Source of the DNA: Symsagittifera roscoffensis
Taxonomy: Eukaryota > Xenacoelomorpha > Acoela > Convolutidae
DNA: 64,000 bases
Direction: 5' to 3'
NCBI RefSeq assembly: GCF_963678635.1
Contig: NC_087063.1
Span: 28,337,100 to 28,401,099 of the forward strand
Part shown: positions 13,183 through 25,160 of the stretch, piece by piece
Layout of the letters: the number at the start of each line of letters is the position of its first letter
Position numbering within the stretch: the first letter of the stretch is position 1
Position numbers and translations under genes: made by a program
The notes under the pieces: model-generated
The model's input: only the letters and a program-made list of their open reading frames with translations
Told to the model about the DNA's origin: nothing
The model's database searches: none

Positions 13183-14149
13183 TGAACTTAAAAAAAAATC
13201 AAAAACCAAAAAAATCACCAAGACTTTTGAGCTTCGAACCATGCGGTAAAAATAGATCTTTCAAAATGAATTCAGAAAAACTGAGGAAAAAGATTTTCAG
13301 ACAAAAGAATTAAAAATCAGCATCGGAACAAAACTTATCAAGCGATAACGAAGCCGAAAACACCTGAGCAGAAACTCTTCTTGCCTATTTTTTTTATTCA
13401 AAACTACTTGACAAAAAGATCTCTTTTCTCCCTAAAAAAAACGTTTCCCTTCTGTTCAGAACACACAAATGCACATACACACTTCTTTTCACTGATCAAA
13501 CCATGCAAAAAGAGGCTACTTAGCCGATAAAAAATAAATCGAAATCTACTAAGCCGAAAAAAAAAACATTTAGAAAACTGAATTCTTTACATACCGAGTT
13601 GGTTAAATTACAACCAACATGAAAAAATGAGTTGGAGAGCATACAAGCATGTGTTGCTCCTGATGCGACTGAAAATTTGGACACAATGCGGATAAAAAAT
13701 AGCCCGTAATAATTTGGGCCGAATAAAGTTTTTAAGCGAAACAAAAAAAACAAAGAAATACGAAAAAGGTACGTACAGTAAAATTACCATTTCTAAGTTT
13801 ACACTACAAGCAAAATGAAAGAAAATTGCGTGGGGCAAAAAAATTCTCAGATGTGACAACGAATCCGACAAAACTTAAGCAGACAATTAATAGGTCGATA
13901 ATATTGTAACAGAATATTTCACGTATGAAAAAAAACTAGTCCTGATCAGAATCGATCACAGGGCTTTTGCCGTCCCAGGATAATTTGTTACCTCCAGGCT
14001 AACTGTGCGGGGAACGCTAAGAAATTTGAGTTCATTATGAACCACGGTAGATGAGTCCTGTGAACAAAATAAATTAAGGGAAAAAGTCTAGTAAACGATT
14101 GCAATTATTATGAAACAAAACAACAAATCCTTTTTAACAGCCTGTAGGA
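13183..14149. other. Gene-free AT-rich spacer
   Basis: No gene, RNA or repeat could be supported. The overlapping minus-strand frames at 13520-13871 are phenylalanine-rich and unremarkable. Confidence 0.45.
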
Positions 14150-14700
14150 TAATTGTGAATTCAGAAAAATTATCAACTGAAAAATTTAACCCCATGTTTT
14201 CACGTTAAACTCGCAATCCAAAACTGTTGCGTTTCACTCCAATCTAAAAGAAAATTGATTAACTTAAGTTTTTTTAGATTGGAGTCAAACCTGGTAGCTT
14301 CAGAGTGTTAAACTTGCCTAATTTTTGCGATAAATACTTAAATAGTTTCAGAGAGGTAAAAAAGAACACAAATTCAAACACTGGTGCAGATGATGTCAAA
14401 AACCATGATATCCTGAGTTAAATATTTCACGACCATGCTCCTATCCCAAGAACTGGAGTTAAGAGAGTAAACTCTGTCCTGAGTCCATGAGAAGAACGAT
14501 TTCTTCTAGATGATGGTATTTCAAAGAAGATGGAGGATACTATTACAAGTCCTCTAAAGTCGCTTTTACCAAGTATAGTGGATACAACCAAGAAAGAACT
14601 CTAAATATTGATAAACGCTGCTGTAAAAAAGCAGAGAATGTCATCAAGTAGGAAATTTTGTCGTCTGTACAAGAAATGATATCCGCTTAAGCCAATCTAA

Positions 14701-15318
14701 ACCAAACTTAAAACTCTAAATGAGTCTGAAAAGCTCGAAGCTGAAAATCGTTGTGATAAATTACATGTCTTGGGTGTCCCGGAACAAACTGATGGTGAGA
14801 ACAGGTGGGAGTCTAACGAATGTACCGTTTCTCAACTAGTCAACAATTCACGAGAAATTGGAGCAAAAGTAGAGGAACAAGATACATCAGTGGCGCATCG
14901 CCTACTATCACGGTCCACAGGAAGCAAACCTATCATTGTTTGTTTCTCAACGAGGATTGCAAAAATAAGTCTGCGTTATACGAAGTCATTGGATAGCAAG
15001 AAAAATTTGAAGAAAGTAACTATATTCAAAGATATGATTCAACCAAGGGTTAACTTTATAAAAATGATGATAAATGACAAAAGAGTACAGCCTGGGCGGA
15101 CAAGAGAAGGAGTAATCCATTTAAAATGGAAACAAGATAAAAATTATATCGAAATGATGGATTGTTTGAAGGCGGTCAATTCCTACAATATTATGGTTAA
15201 AATGTTATTATTTGTTTCAATAGTGTTTTCCGGGGAGCCGAAGAATCCGGCGGACCTCAAAAAGCTAAATGCTTTATCATTATTGGATCTAAATCTTGTG
15301 CTTAATGTGCGTCCCTGA
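14701..15318 (+). pseudogene. LINE ORF1 protein (RRM-like), probably truncated
   Basis: Open frame of about 205 codons after TAA at 14698. It begins within a coiled-coil-like segment (E-S-E-K-L-E-A-E-N-R) followed by K-L-H-V-L-G-V-P-E. That is the usual lead into the nucleic-acid-binding part of LINE ORF1 proteins. A-H-R-L then P-I-I-V-C-F then R-I-A-K-I-S match the characteristic AHRL...RPIIVRF pattern of the ORF1 RRM/CTD, which in this family binds element RNA as a chaperone. No good ATG precedes the match, so the N-terminus is decayed or lies in another frame upstream. The endonuclease frame starts within about 15 bases of its stop. Confidence 0.75.
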
Positions 15319-15961
15319 AAAAACATGAAGACTTGGAAGCATCAGTAAATAGTCTCGAGTCTCCGCCCGATGTGGTATGCATTACGGAAACCTGGCTAAG
15401 TAGCAATGATAGCAGAGATAAGCACGCTCTTAATGGTTTTCACTCTGTGTATTCTAATAAATTAGAAACTCGAGGTGAAGGTACAATGATTCAATTGGAC
15501 GACAAAGTAAGTTTTATAGAACATAACTATAAATAAACAGGAGTCTTTACCATTACTGGTTGATTACAATGGTCACCGAACAATTATAGTAAACATTTAT
15601 GTACCTCCTAGAGTTCACAAATTGAAAGTTGTAGAAGATTTTGATAAAGAAGTAGAAGTCCTTTCCAACAGAAAATCTCCAATGATTGTAACTGGTGATT
15701 TTAAAATTGGCAATTTTTCAATATAATAAGACAAAGTTCTATCTGAATACAATCATAGCTAATGGTTTTGAATTCATAAAGAGATCTCCCACAAGAGACT
15801 CAGATTCCAGAAAATCTTGCGTTGATCCAATAATAGTTCGAAAAATAATTGATTTTGAGGTATCAGTACTAGATACTGAATCTTTTTCCGATCATTATCC
15901 GGTTACCCTGAGTATAAAATTTAATTCCATGATGTCCAAAAAACAAAGAACAATTTGCTGA
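15319..15961 (+). pseudogene. LINE ORF2 apurinic-type endonuclease domain
   Basis: Pieces in two frames. The first (15333-15536) contains D-V-V-C-I-T-E-T-W-L, the ITETWL block of APE-type LINE endonucleases. It stops at 15536 and the domain resumes in another frame with I-V-T-G-D-F (normally GDFN, here GDFK) near 15690. At 15880-15900, S-F-S-D-H-Y-P-V matches the catalytic SDHxPV block. This nuclease nicks target DNA to prime reverse transcription. The stops and frameshifts make it inactive. Confidence 0.8.
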
Positions 15962-17851
15962 TTTCTTATCAATTTTGAAGCAAAAGTAGCAATTTTCAGA
16001 TCTGAATTATTTGAATCACTTTGATGATTTTGCCTATGAGAAGTTTCAAAACCGCTTCGTTTTATCATTGGATGAATTCGCACCAAGGCAAAAGTATTCC
16101 ATTAATCGAACGCGGATTGGTTTACTTAAACTATCAAAAATGCACTATTTAGACGAATTAAGTTGTACAGAAATTTAGAAATTACATGAAAGAAGTAAAA
16201 ACAAAAGAACTAAATTCATTGAAGAGCGAAATACATGTCATACACTTGTAAGATAAACAAAAAAGAATTATTACTATAACAAGTTAAGCAATTGTATGGG
16301 AGAATCGAGACAAGTATTCGAATTAGTAAATGAAACAACAGGCAGGGCTACTAAGTCTAACGGAATACCAAGTATTTGTGAAAATGGCGAAAACTGAAAT
16401 GAAATCTCTTCAATTGCAAATGCTTTCAATGAATTTTCTTACATCTGTCGAATCGAAACATGCTCATTAGATTCTGAACACTGATACTATCATAAAGGTT
16501 GAAAATGATCCTCAATCAATATATCTATTCAATTTCTCAATTCACGAAGTCTTGAATGTTTTCAAGGGTCTCAAATCTAAGCATTCATCAATTGTGGATG
16601 AAATAAGTAATCATTTCTTAAAAGTATCAGCCTTTATTGTTGCCCCATGTCTGACATTTCTGATCAATTTTTCAATCTATACGCTGATAAGTTTCCGAAA
16701 CATTTGAAGTATGCCAAACTACTTCCGCTGCATAAGTCGGCGAGTAAATGTAATCTTATTAAATACCATCCGATTTCCCTTCTGCTTAGCTGCAGCAGTG
16801 TTCGAAAGTTCTCACAAATAATCAATTATTTTGAAAAACCTAATCTGCTTTATTGCAAACAGTTTGGTTGCCGTCAAAAATATGCAACAATTGACGCGCT
16901 TGCCAAATTTACAGAAAATTTAAGGTTCCGTACTGAAAACGGTCTAATATGTGGTTTCTTTGTTGATCTAAGAAAAAAATTCATTACTGAATCATAAAAT
17001 ATTGCTTGAAAATAAGAAATATGCGGCATCATAGAACTGTGTCACAAATGTTTCATCAGCTCTCTTACAGGGCTATATCAATGCCCTCAGGTTGCTAATG
17101 CTTTATCTGAGTGGTTACCCATACATTTGAAAGTCCCGCAGGGCTCAATGTTAGGTCCACTTCTTTTCTTAATTTAAATGAATGATAAGCCTAATGTTTC
17201 TGAAATATCAGAGATACTCTTGTTTGCCGATGATACGAATATAATACCCGACAGCTTAAGTATAGCTGAATTCCGCTTGGATCTTTTCGAAATTCATTCT
17301 TGACTACTGTCGAATAATCAAACTTTAAACACCGATAAAATTGACCCTAATTAATTTCTACCAAAACTCTGATGCTTCCAGTCTTCGCGTTGCTATAGAT
17401 AATAATTTATTTCATCCTTAAGTTCATGTAGGTATTTAGGAGTAACTGTCGATAACAAACTAAGTTTCGCGTATCATGTTAATAAAATCAAATCAGAATT
17501 AGGAAGGTATTGTGGCAATGTTTCCAAAACGAGACATTTAGTACCGCTAGGGGTCAATAACTATTACAGCTACAAAGTTCAGCCGGTAATCCAATATAGT
17601 TTATTTGTTTATGGATGTACACCAACAGACTTCAACCGGACCAGGACTTTTTGTTGCCAAATGAATTGATAGAAAACGATAATCCTTCTTCAGCAGAAAA
17701 CTTGAAAGCATATGTTGAGTTTCAACAAAACAAAATTCTTGCTATGCATGAATTGTATGAGTATGATCTTTTGAAATTTTGTAGGCAATCATTCAATTAT
17801 TTGCATTCGAATGACTACCTCAATGAACCTTTTGCTCAAAACAGCAACTAA
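15962..17851 (+). pseudogene. LINE ORF2 reverse transcriptase and C-terminal region
   Basis: Frames are shuffled by indels, but the RT blocks come in order: K-H-S-S-I-V-D-E-I-S (finger region, about 16580), K-Y-A-K-L-L-P-L-H-K-S with Y-H-P-I-S-L-L and Q-F-G-C-R-Q-K-Y-A-T (16700-16880), motif A as F-F-V-D-L-R-K-K-F with one Asp retained (about 16960), P-Q-G-S-M-L-G-P-L-L-F (about 17135-17170) and the catalytic FADD at 17223-17234. A thumb-like segment and a C-terminal Q-Q-N-K-I-L-A-M-H-E-L-Y stretch follow. The remaining part of the ORF2 polyprotein is non-functional. Confidence 0.85.
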
Positions 17852-18124
17852 TTTAATACAAAAAGATCACCTTTTCCTTCTTTGGTGTAAAGAGAATTAA
17901 ATCTGCCTCCTTGCGAAACCATGGATTTGAACTTTTGAACATCTTGAGTATTAACAATTTATTGCCTGAAAACCTAGGTCAGATGAGTCATCGTGAAGTG
18001 TCGGTGTGTCCACAAATTAAAAAAACACGTACCTTTTCGGAAACTCCGAGGTTGTTCATTTTATATTTAATAGCCATTTACTTGAATCAGAGTGCCATGA
18101 TTAGAACGCCATTTTGAAAATTAG

Positions 18125-18389
18125 AATAAACTAACATTAAATACCAAAAAAATGACCCTTAATAATTTTAACATTAACTCTGATGCTTCCAGTCTTCATT
18201 TTGCTCTAGACAACAATTTCTTTCAGCATTAAGTTTCATGTAAATATTTAGGAGTAACTGTCGATAATAAACTTAATTTCACGTATCAAATTGATAAAAT
18301 CAAATCAGAATTAGGAAGGCATTGTGGCGTTGTTTCCAAAGTGAGACATTTACTATCGAGAGGGTTAAGCCGGTAATTCAATTTGGTTC
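18125..18389 (+). mobile_element. Second LINE copy, thumb-region fragment
   Basis: Aligns with about 17322-17600 of the first LINE (shared words include TCTGATGCTTCCAGTCTTC and ATTTAGGAGTAACTGTCGAT). The match stops at about 18389 and resumes at 19326, so the second copy is interrupted. Confidence 0.8.
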
Positions 18390-19325
18390 ACTTGAAGGGC
18401 GCGTTCCTATGACGCTATATAAACCCATTGAGAGGGGGTAGGGGCCCCCTCGGAACATTTGACCAGTTTAACACTTCCTACTTTTTTAAAACAATTATTC
18501 GGGTGCTCAAATATGCCCCGCTAGAATTCCTCAATTTTTTGCATGCGACCCCGGAAATAAAGGCCGTTTGTTTATGCCTTTTTTCGATGGTCTTTATTTT
18601 AACATGGGTTTTGGTCATTTTTGGCCTTTTCCCAACGACCCCAAAAAACTTTTTTTTTTCAATTATCTCTGTTCCAGTAAATTTCTTTATTTTTTAAGAT
18701 GTTCATCTAAGGTTTGAAAAATGAGAAACTTATTTGAGTTGAAAATAAAGGATCTCATAACAAAAACGAGTTTCTTGCGGGGTAATATGAAGTTTCAAGT
18801 AGCAAAAACGTTGAAAACTTCGTTTTTTGGTTGTATAATTTTTCTTATTTCGTCGTTAGACCAAATTTTGTAGGAAAAAGAGAAATTTGAATTTAGATCT
18901 GTCGTACATTTGCTTTAGTAGTTTGCGTCATATACAGCAAGGTGGAAAGTTTGAACTACTGACATTCATTGTAAGCGGCCACAAATATTCATGACTTGTT
19001 GTAAAAAATAACAAGTGCTGAAACTATTACGAAAAAAAACTTGCTTTTTAAATTTTATTTTGAAAATCCTGTAGGATGCTATGTGGACCCCTTAGGGCCC
19101 AGTAGAGGAATATCCTACTCGGAAAATAAACATGAACTAAAAATCGTTGTTGATTTGTTAAGCCATCATGTCGTTTTGACTGAGCATTATAATGTCTTGC
19201 GAAAGCGTTCTCAGCTGCCCTGCCAACCATTCAAAATACCGATGTGCGCATGCGTATATTAAGACTAAAATTACGCAAAACATCATGCCAAGGTAGGGAG
19301 GGTTGGACGCAGACCTGACTGGCTA
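18390..19325. other. About 0.94-kb insert splitting the second LINE copy
   Basis: Absent from the first LINE copy at the equivalent position (about 17607). It contains GC-rich GAGGGGGTAGGGGCCCCCTC near 18431. I see no terminal inverted repeats, no clear target-site duplication and no credible coding frame, so its class is unknown. Confidence 0.55.
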
Positions 19326-19770
19326 GTTTATGGATGTACATCTTTTTCAAATTTCATTTGTGTTGCTTAAGAAACTGATAAAAATGATCTTCTTTAGGAG
19401 AAAATTTGAAAGCATATCTGTTGAGTTTCAAAAAAAAAAATTCTTGCTGTGCATGAATTGTATGCTAACAATCTTTTGAAATTTTGTATGCGATCAGCCA
19501 ATAAATTGCATTCGAATGACTTCCTCAATGAATTTTTTGCTGAAGAGCTTTTTTTTCCTACTTTTACAAAACCTTTTGTGTAAAGAAAATCAAATCTGCC
19601 TCCTTGCGTAACCGGGAATATTAAATTTTCAAAATACTGAGTATTGAAAAGTTATTGCCTGAACGATCAGATGAGTTATCGTGAACTGTCGGTGTTTGTC
19701 CACAAATTAAAAAACACATAAAATTTGAGAAACTCCGAGCTTGTTCATTTCATATTTAAAAACCGTTAAC
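19326..19770 (+). mobile_element. Second LINE copy, 3' fragment
   Basis: Resumes the alignment with 17608-18095 of the first copy, covering the C-terminal coding end and 3' flank (shared words include GTTTATGGATGTACA and TGCATGAATTGTATG). It is more decayed than the first copy. Confidence 0.8.
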
Positions 19771-21266
19771 TCGAAACCAGCTTTTGCATGCATCTGATGA
19801 TGTCGAACATGATTAAAAGCCATTGTAAAAATTTTGAGGGCTTGAAATCCTCTAGTTTTTCAGAAATTGATGGTTTTTGGAAACTTTTTAGGATCAACGA
19901 AAATTTTTTAAAACGTCCTCCCAAGCTCTTTTTAAATGCTACCACAAATTTTCCACAACTCCGACTCTACTCCAAAAATATGACCCCTCAATTCGTGCTG
20001 GTTTTTGAGAAATCGCTCTTTTTATGAATCTTTTAGATTTCCTTAATAACCTGGTGAATTTTTTTAAAAAATCATTAGATTTCTCATGAGTTCTACGGGA
20101 GTTGATCAAGAAACTCGTGCATCTAGTGAAAGATATGGAGGCTAAAGCCAGTAGTTTTTGAGATTAATTGTTTTTATGACAAAAGTGAATCAATTTTTTT
20201 GCAAGCCTAATTTTGTTTCTCTCGGGTGCTTTGGCAAGAATTCAGTGCATCTAATCGAAATATATGATGGCTCTAATTATTTTCTTTTTTAAATATATCA
20301 CTTTTGCTGACAATCTAGATTAAAATAAAATCAAATTTAAAAACAATTTTATGTTTTTTTGCTATATGTTACCAGAATAGGGTAGGCTCTCAGTGGGAAT
20401 TCAATACTTGCTTTGAATATCCTCTCCATAACCTAAACGTCTTTGATAAATATTATTTGTGAATAACATTTTTTTGATTTTGTTGTTATGTATACTTTGG
20501 AGAAATAAATTCTTTATTTCTTTCATTCTATAAAACAAAACGAAGCCTTTCTACCAGGTTGTAGCAAAAAAGTGAATGCTGTCACAGCAAAAAAAAGTTC
20601 ATACTTATTATCACAGTCAAAATGACTGATTTCCATAAACTTGTTTTTTAATGTTTGAAGTTTTGAGATGAACAAAACTATAATTTTAAAACCACGCATT
20701 GCATTTTAGATACAAATTCATGCAGATGAGTGATATAGAGAATCATAGAATGAGCAAAAAATATCAACTGAAAAGTTTAACCGCATATTTTTACGCTGAA
20801 CTCGCCATCCAAAATTGTTGCGTTTTATTCCTATCTCAAAAAAACTTGGTAAAATTAAATTAGCATATAATCGCGAGAATAAAATCGATAGTTCCGTACT
20901 GAAAATATTTGAATACAATTTAGGAAAATCATTCCAGTATACAATTAACCAAATAAGCTCAAAATTAGTTGAAACAGACTTGTGTTACTGATGCATAAAT
21001 ATACAGTTTACAACTAAATGAACAATTTCAGAATATCAAAGCAATTGATCAAATGGATTTCGAATACTTGATAGAAGCACCTGAGTCGAAACAGTTAAAC
21101 TGCTAATCAGCTTAAATTTAAACTTGTCAAATACAACACATTTACTTTTGATCAAATGTGGTTTAAATTTAAGCTCTTATCTACGCTAAAGAATATTTAA
21201 AACTTGATTATACGACATTTCATACTCAAGATCCGTTAAAAATTTGACTTCAGTTCGTCTCGCGAT
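19771..21266. other. Gene-free stretch 3' of the V-ATPase gene
   Basis: No gene could be supported. The segment 20761-20840 repeats 14166-14245 near the first LINE (both contain ATCAACTGAAAA and CCAAAA[CT]TGTTGCG). The rest is AT-rich with no assignable structure. Confidence 0.5.
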
Positions 21267-24097
21267 TTATTTCACAATTGAACTTGCAACCGCAAAATCA
21301 AGTTTGATAGGGTAGGAGACATACGAGTAGAATTCTTCGGCCTGGAATCCGAACTGGCGCGACATCTCAATATCCTCAGAGAGAGCTCCTCCCTCAGACT
21401 TGTCGAACTCTTTGTTCAACATGTCTCGCAGCTTCTTCTGTGTCTTGGGCCTCGGGTGCATCAAGGCAGACACGAAGTTCACAGGGAGGCCGTAACGGAG
21501 AACAGACTCGACGAACAATCGCAGGGCTTTCATGTGGATCCAAGCTGGAAATTCAAACAGACAAAAATCATTTCAAAAATTTAAATATGCCACCACTTAG
21601 ACAACTTAACCCTTTGAGTTAGGACCGAAGTGTATAACTCATAGAGTAATTTCGGATAGGGTACACCGTCTGCTCGTCACGCTATCTTATTTTCGGCCGG
21701 ATAGATTCGTGCAACTTCTTAGTCTAATACCGATCCTAATCTTACTCTTATACTATCTAGTCTCAGGTTGTTTAACTAGTCTCTGCTAGGCTCAATAGAT
21801 CTAGGGTATACTGGTTTANNNNNNNNNNNNNNNNNNNNNNNCTAAATTCTAATCTATTTTTGGTTAATTCTAAGCTATTAAGGTCTTGTTCGAGACTTAT
21901 GGTCGCACCAGATGAGTTAGGACCGAAGTGTATAACTCATAGAGTAATTTCGGATAGGGTACACCGTCTGCTCGTCACGCTATCTTATTTTCGGCCGGAT
22001 AGATTCGTGCAACTTCTTAGTCTAATACCGATCCTAATCTTACTCTTATACTATCTAGTCTCAGGTTGTTTAACTAGTCTCTGCTAGGCTCAATAGATCT
22101 AGGGTATACTGGTTTATTGCGGCTGCTGAAGTCTTCTTGGAGAGTCAACTAATTTCTAAGTTAAATTCAAATCTCTCTGGTGCTGAAATTACAAGTAATT
22201 TCAGCACTTACAAATAAGTGGGTTGTTAGTTAGATGGATCATGATTGGTTAATATTAAATACTTTACAGTGGTAAAATATCTAATTTATCCAATCATAAA
22301 ATGTAGTTTAGATCAGGTTCCACCTTACTTTGGGAGACAAATTTATGGTGAACGTACTATATTATGATTTTTTTGAAATTTGTTAGCTCCAAAATTAATA
22401 CAAACTAGAGGAAAAGGGTAATAAATTGATGGAGAAACACTACTGAGGCAGGAACATTAATCTTTAATTCGTGTACATCTGATCAAAAAAATTTATTATA
22501 AAAACCCTCATATTATGTAGGCAATTAACGTTGCTATTAAATACCGCTTTTTGAAATGCTAAAACTTAGCCAGCAAAAAGTTGAAAAAAAGTCTATGAAC
22601 TCAATGAAATCAAAATAAATGATCGACTTTCTTCTGAATATTTTTTTAACTTTTGGAGAAAAAAGTTATCGTTGAAGCTCTGAGTTTCATACACATTTTA
22701 TGGTAATGAGTGGCTTCATAAAACTAACCCAAAAAGAAAAACCTTGAACAAAAAACAATTTTTTTTCCACAGGGAAATCGTTCAGCTAAAATCCACTTTC
22801 GAAACTTAAGTCGCTAAAATCCACTTTCGAAACTTAAGTCGCACACGTTTTTTTTCAGTTGCAATCGGAAAGCGTAATTTGCCTTCCATTAAGCCAATGC
22901 ATTGAATTTTGTATGAAATTGGAAAGAACGCCGCAAGAAAAATCAAATTTGAGCATGACTTTTCCTGTACCATAATAGCCACACAACCTAATCAAGCGTC
23001 AATAAATCGATCATCGACTCTCAAAAACGTTAATTCACATTATCGACAAAATTTTCGTTCAGATTGCCTATCGTGTACGTTTTTATAGGCCTCCGCAAAA
23101 AAGCTTCCTTTCAAAATGGCACCCTTTGTAGAGAGACAATCATAAAAACTTTTTCAGAAAAATTAAAATAGATGTCAACATGTGCCTGAACAATAAACTT
23201 ACCTGAGAATGCTTCGCCAAATTGAATTTTCAACCAAGGCAGCAAATTCCGGTACTGTTTATCTCTTTTGTGCTCCAGCTCTTTTTGTTTCTGCTTGTTT
23301 TGCGAGAGCACCTCTTCGTTGTAGGTATAATTCCTTACCATGAACTTCTTCTCTCGACACTTTTCCCTGAACGGCGCGAACTGCGCGGCAAAGAGTGTCA
23401 CCGTGAATAAAGTATTTTCATGGTCACTGAAAATCATTTGAGAAGAACGTGGAACTACTTTTTCGGGCAACAAACTCTCGTACGTCTTCTTCCACTCATC
23501 TACCGCAGAGTTCGGGACTACCACCGCAGCGATGGTAAAATATTCACTATTTAAGACATGCTCCACGTGCTCCCTCTTTATAATGCCATCAAGATCCCTT
23601 GTAATCAGAGATCCAGTTTGTTGCCTGACATAAGATTGGATGCTGTTCTGAAGAGCTGTATAGTCCTGCGATTTGCTTTTCAGTTCAGATTCAATCTGCC
23701 CGACTTCTTTAACAATGTGATCCAACAAACTTTTTAGCGATTGTTGCACCGGGTACTTAGCAAAGTCCCACGTGAAGTGCTCGAGATACGCTCTATATGC
23801 AGTTCGATTGGCAACCATCAAGTGGTCTTCCAAACTATCCGCCTGTGTCTCCAAGATTTCGATCAAGTATGATACCAACTTTCGCACCACTGCCTCTATG
23901 TATTGATCCTGCCTCTGCAGAACATCTGATAGCTCTACAAGCGAGTCAAGTGTACCTACTCTTAAATCGTTCAATGGAAAATTGAAACGATGACAGTTGC
24001 ATCCATCGATTCGATCTTTAATACTTTTGATTCGATTGAACGTCTCTTCGGGACTCTTATCGCCAGGTGCACTAATCAACCAATATTCATGCATCAC
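21267..24097 (-). CDS. ATP6V1C: V-type proton ATPase subunit C (V1 sector), two coding exons
   Basis: Subunit C is part of the V1 stator and links V1 to the Vo membrane sector, controlling reversible assembly of the proton pump of endomembranes and plasma membrane. Exon 1 is 24097-23203 and starts M-M-H-E-Y-W-L-I-S-A-P-G, the family's N-terminus. It ends in a CAG|GTAAGT donor (intron from 23202, phase 1). Exon 2 is 21544-21267, begins after TTTCCAG and splices to A-W-I-H-M-K-A-L-R-L-F-V-E-S-V-L-R-Y-G, the highly conserved C-terminal block. The joined product is 390 residues, close to the usual 380-390, so the gene looks complete. Other conserved blocks include K-Y-P-V-Q-Q-S-L-K, S-E-Y-F and V-V-P-R-S-S. 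A CTTTCAG acceptor just upstream of the start (about 24103) suggests a non-coding 5' exon or a trans-splice site. AATAAA overlaps the TAA stop (21266-21271). The intron is 1658 bp and holds an assembly gap. Confidence 0.95.
21615..22116. repeat. Identical 204-bp direct repeats around an assembly gap
   Basis: 21615-21818 and 21913-22116 appear identical over 204 bases (offset 298). They are separated by 23 Ns (21819-21841) and 71 bases. The base composition differs from the surrounding intron. This is either a real tandem repeat that the assembler could not cross or one sequence placed on both sides of a gap. Confidence 0.9.
22180..22207. repeat. Perfect 13-bp inverted repeat (hairpin)
   Basis: GTGCTGAAATTAC, a 2-base AA spacer, then GTAATTTCAGCAC. 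It lies inside the V-ATPase intron just right of the 204-bp repeat. It could form a 13-bp stem as DNA or in the pre-mRNA. No function is evident. Confidence 0.85.
22785..22840. repeat. 28-bp perfect tandem duplication
   Basis: Two adjacent copies of a 28-base unit starting GCTAAAATCCACTTTCG, at 22785-22812 and 22813-22840, within the V-ATPase intron. Confidence 0.9.
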
Positions 24098-24199
24098 AAC
24101 TGAAAGAACAAGATAAGCATGAATTAATACATTAGCACAAAAAATATATACCAGTGTTCAGGCGTCTAAAAAATTAACTGTAACAAACTGCAACATATT

Positions 24200-25160
24200 T
24201 CATTTTTTTTGTAGGCGAAGTTCATAGTTAAAAACAGAAGCGAAGCGGAGCAACTTACGATACAAAAAACAAAACAACAAATTGTTATGTCTGAAAAATT
24301 AGCAAAATTGCAATATTCTTACTTTGTACCAATCAGTTACATGTTTTTGCAGAGTAACTACGATCAATCTATTCTATATTACACTTCAATATTATGAAAA
24401 ATCATTTTGACACACTCAAAACACAGGCAGCTGGACCATTTGTGAAAAGACAAGTGATCAGAAGCAGGGCTTGGTAAAAGTCAATTGGTGACCAATTTAT
24501 TGCAATTCATTGGATGCAATTAATTGACTTCTTTGTTTTTCCAATTTTTGACTATTGACAAAATCCGCCAATTAATTGCAATTAATTGAAGGTTTGCAAA
24601 CTTTAAAATTTATATGATTTTGTCTTTGAAATGTAAAGCTATTATTGACTTCGTAAAAAGAACAAGTGTACAAAGAAATCAGCTGACAGTGTTCATCAAG
24701 ATGTACGATATTACGACAGAGTATTTTGCCGATGAACCTTGAAATGCAGCTGTTCCTGAATGTTAACAATCAATTTTGGTCGAAAACTGACGTTGCTAAA
24801 GCTATGAATGAGACCCAATTAATTGATAATTGACAAAGCTTGAGCAAACAATTCAATTAATTGACAATCTTTTCAAGTAATTGACTTTTTGTCTACTAAT
24901 TGACTTTTACCAACCCCTGATCAGAAGGTCAAAAACATCATAGTAACCGAGGTTACAGACAGTCAGGAGTCCCTTCATCACATATTCCAAACACAATCCT
25001 TACGAATTTCTAAAGATGGAAGAGATAATGATAAAAGAAGATGACAAGTGTTGATGTCCTCGCAATTAAAATCAATACGGGTTACGTTTCTTCAATAAAA
25101 ACACGCAACTCGACACAAGAAAATATAATTTACAAGAGTTACAATTAAAAAAAATTTGTC
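24200..25160 (-). repeat. A unit, copy 1 (3' flank of retroelement X), carrying a MITE
   Basis: Matches 60361-60815 and 61760-62300 apart from a deletion near its left end and the hAT MITE insertion (24465-24919). Shared words include GAAGCGAAGCGGAGCAACT and TTTGACACACTCAAAACACA. It sits next to X copy 1 exactly as A copy 3 sits next to X copy 2, so A is probably the 3' untranslated end of X, which is coded on the minus strand. Confidence 0.85.
24465..24919. mobile_element. hAT-type MITE with 8-bp target-site duplication
   Basis: 455 bp bounded by inverted ends CAGGGSTTGGTAAAAGTC (S marks the single mismatch between the two ends) that extend to about 22 bases. It is flanked by direct repeats ATCAGAAG at 24457-24464 and 24920-24927. 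Eight-base duplications with CAGGG ends are hallmarks of hAT transposons. Two paralogous A units at about 60688 and 62066 show the empty site (a single AATCAGAAG), confirming the boundaries. The inside is rich in AATTAATTG words and has no transposase, so it is a non-autonomous element. Confidence 0.95.

Larger units (their letters stand above)
14150..18117 (+). mobile_element. Decayed LINE (Jockey/CR1-like) with ORF1 and EN-RT ORF2
   Basis: In order along the plus strand: ORF1 with an RRM-like region (14701-15318), an APE-type endonuclease (about 15319-15960), a reverse transcriptase (about 16480-17600) and a C-terminal segment (to about 17851). ORF2 is broken by several stops and frameshifts. 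The sequence at 14166-14245 recurs at 20761-20840, which may mark a 5' UTR piece. A second copy of the 3' part follows at 18125-19770. The clade assignment rests on domain order and motif style only. Confidence 0.85.

Noticed and set aside
24572..24769. 65-codon minus-strand frame inside the MITE
   Set aside because: Too short for a hAT transposase and lacks any transposase motif.
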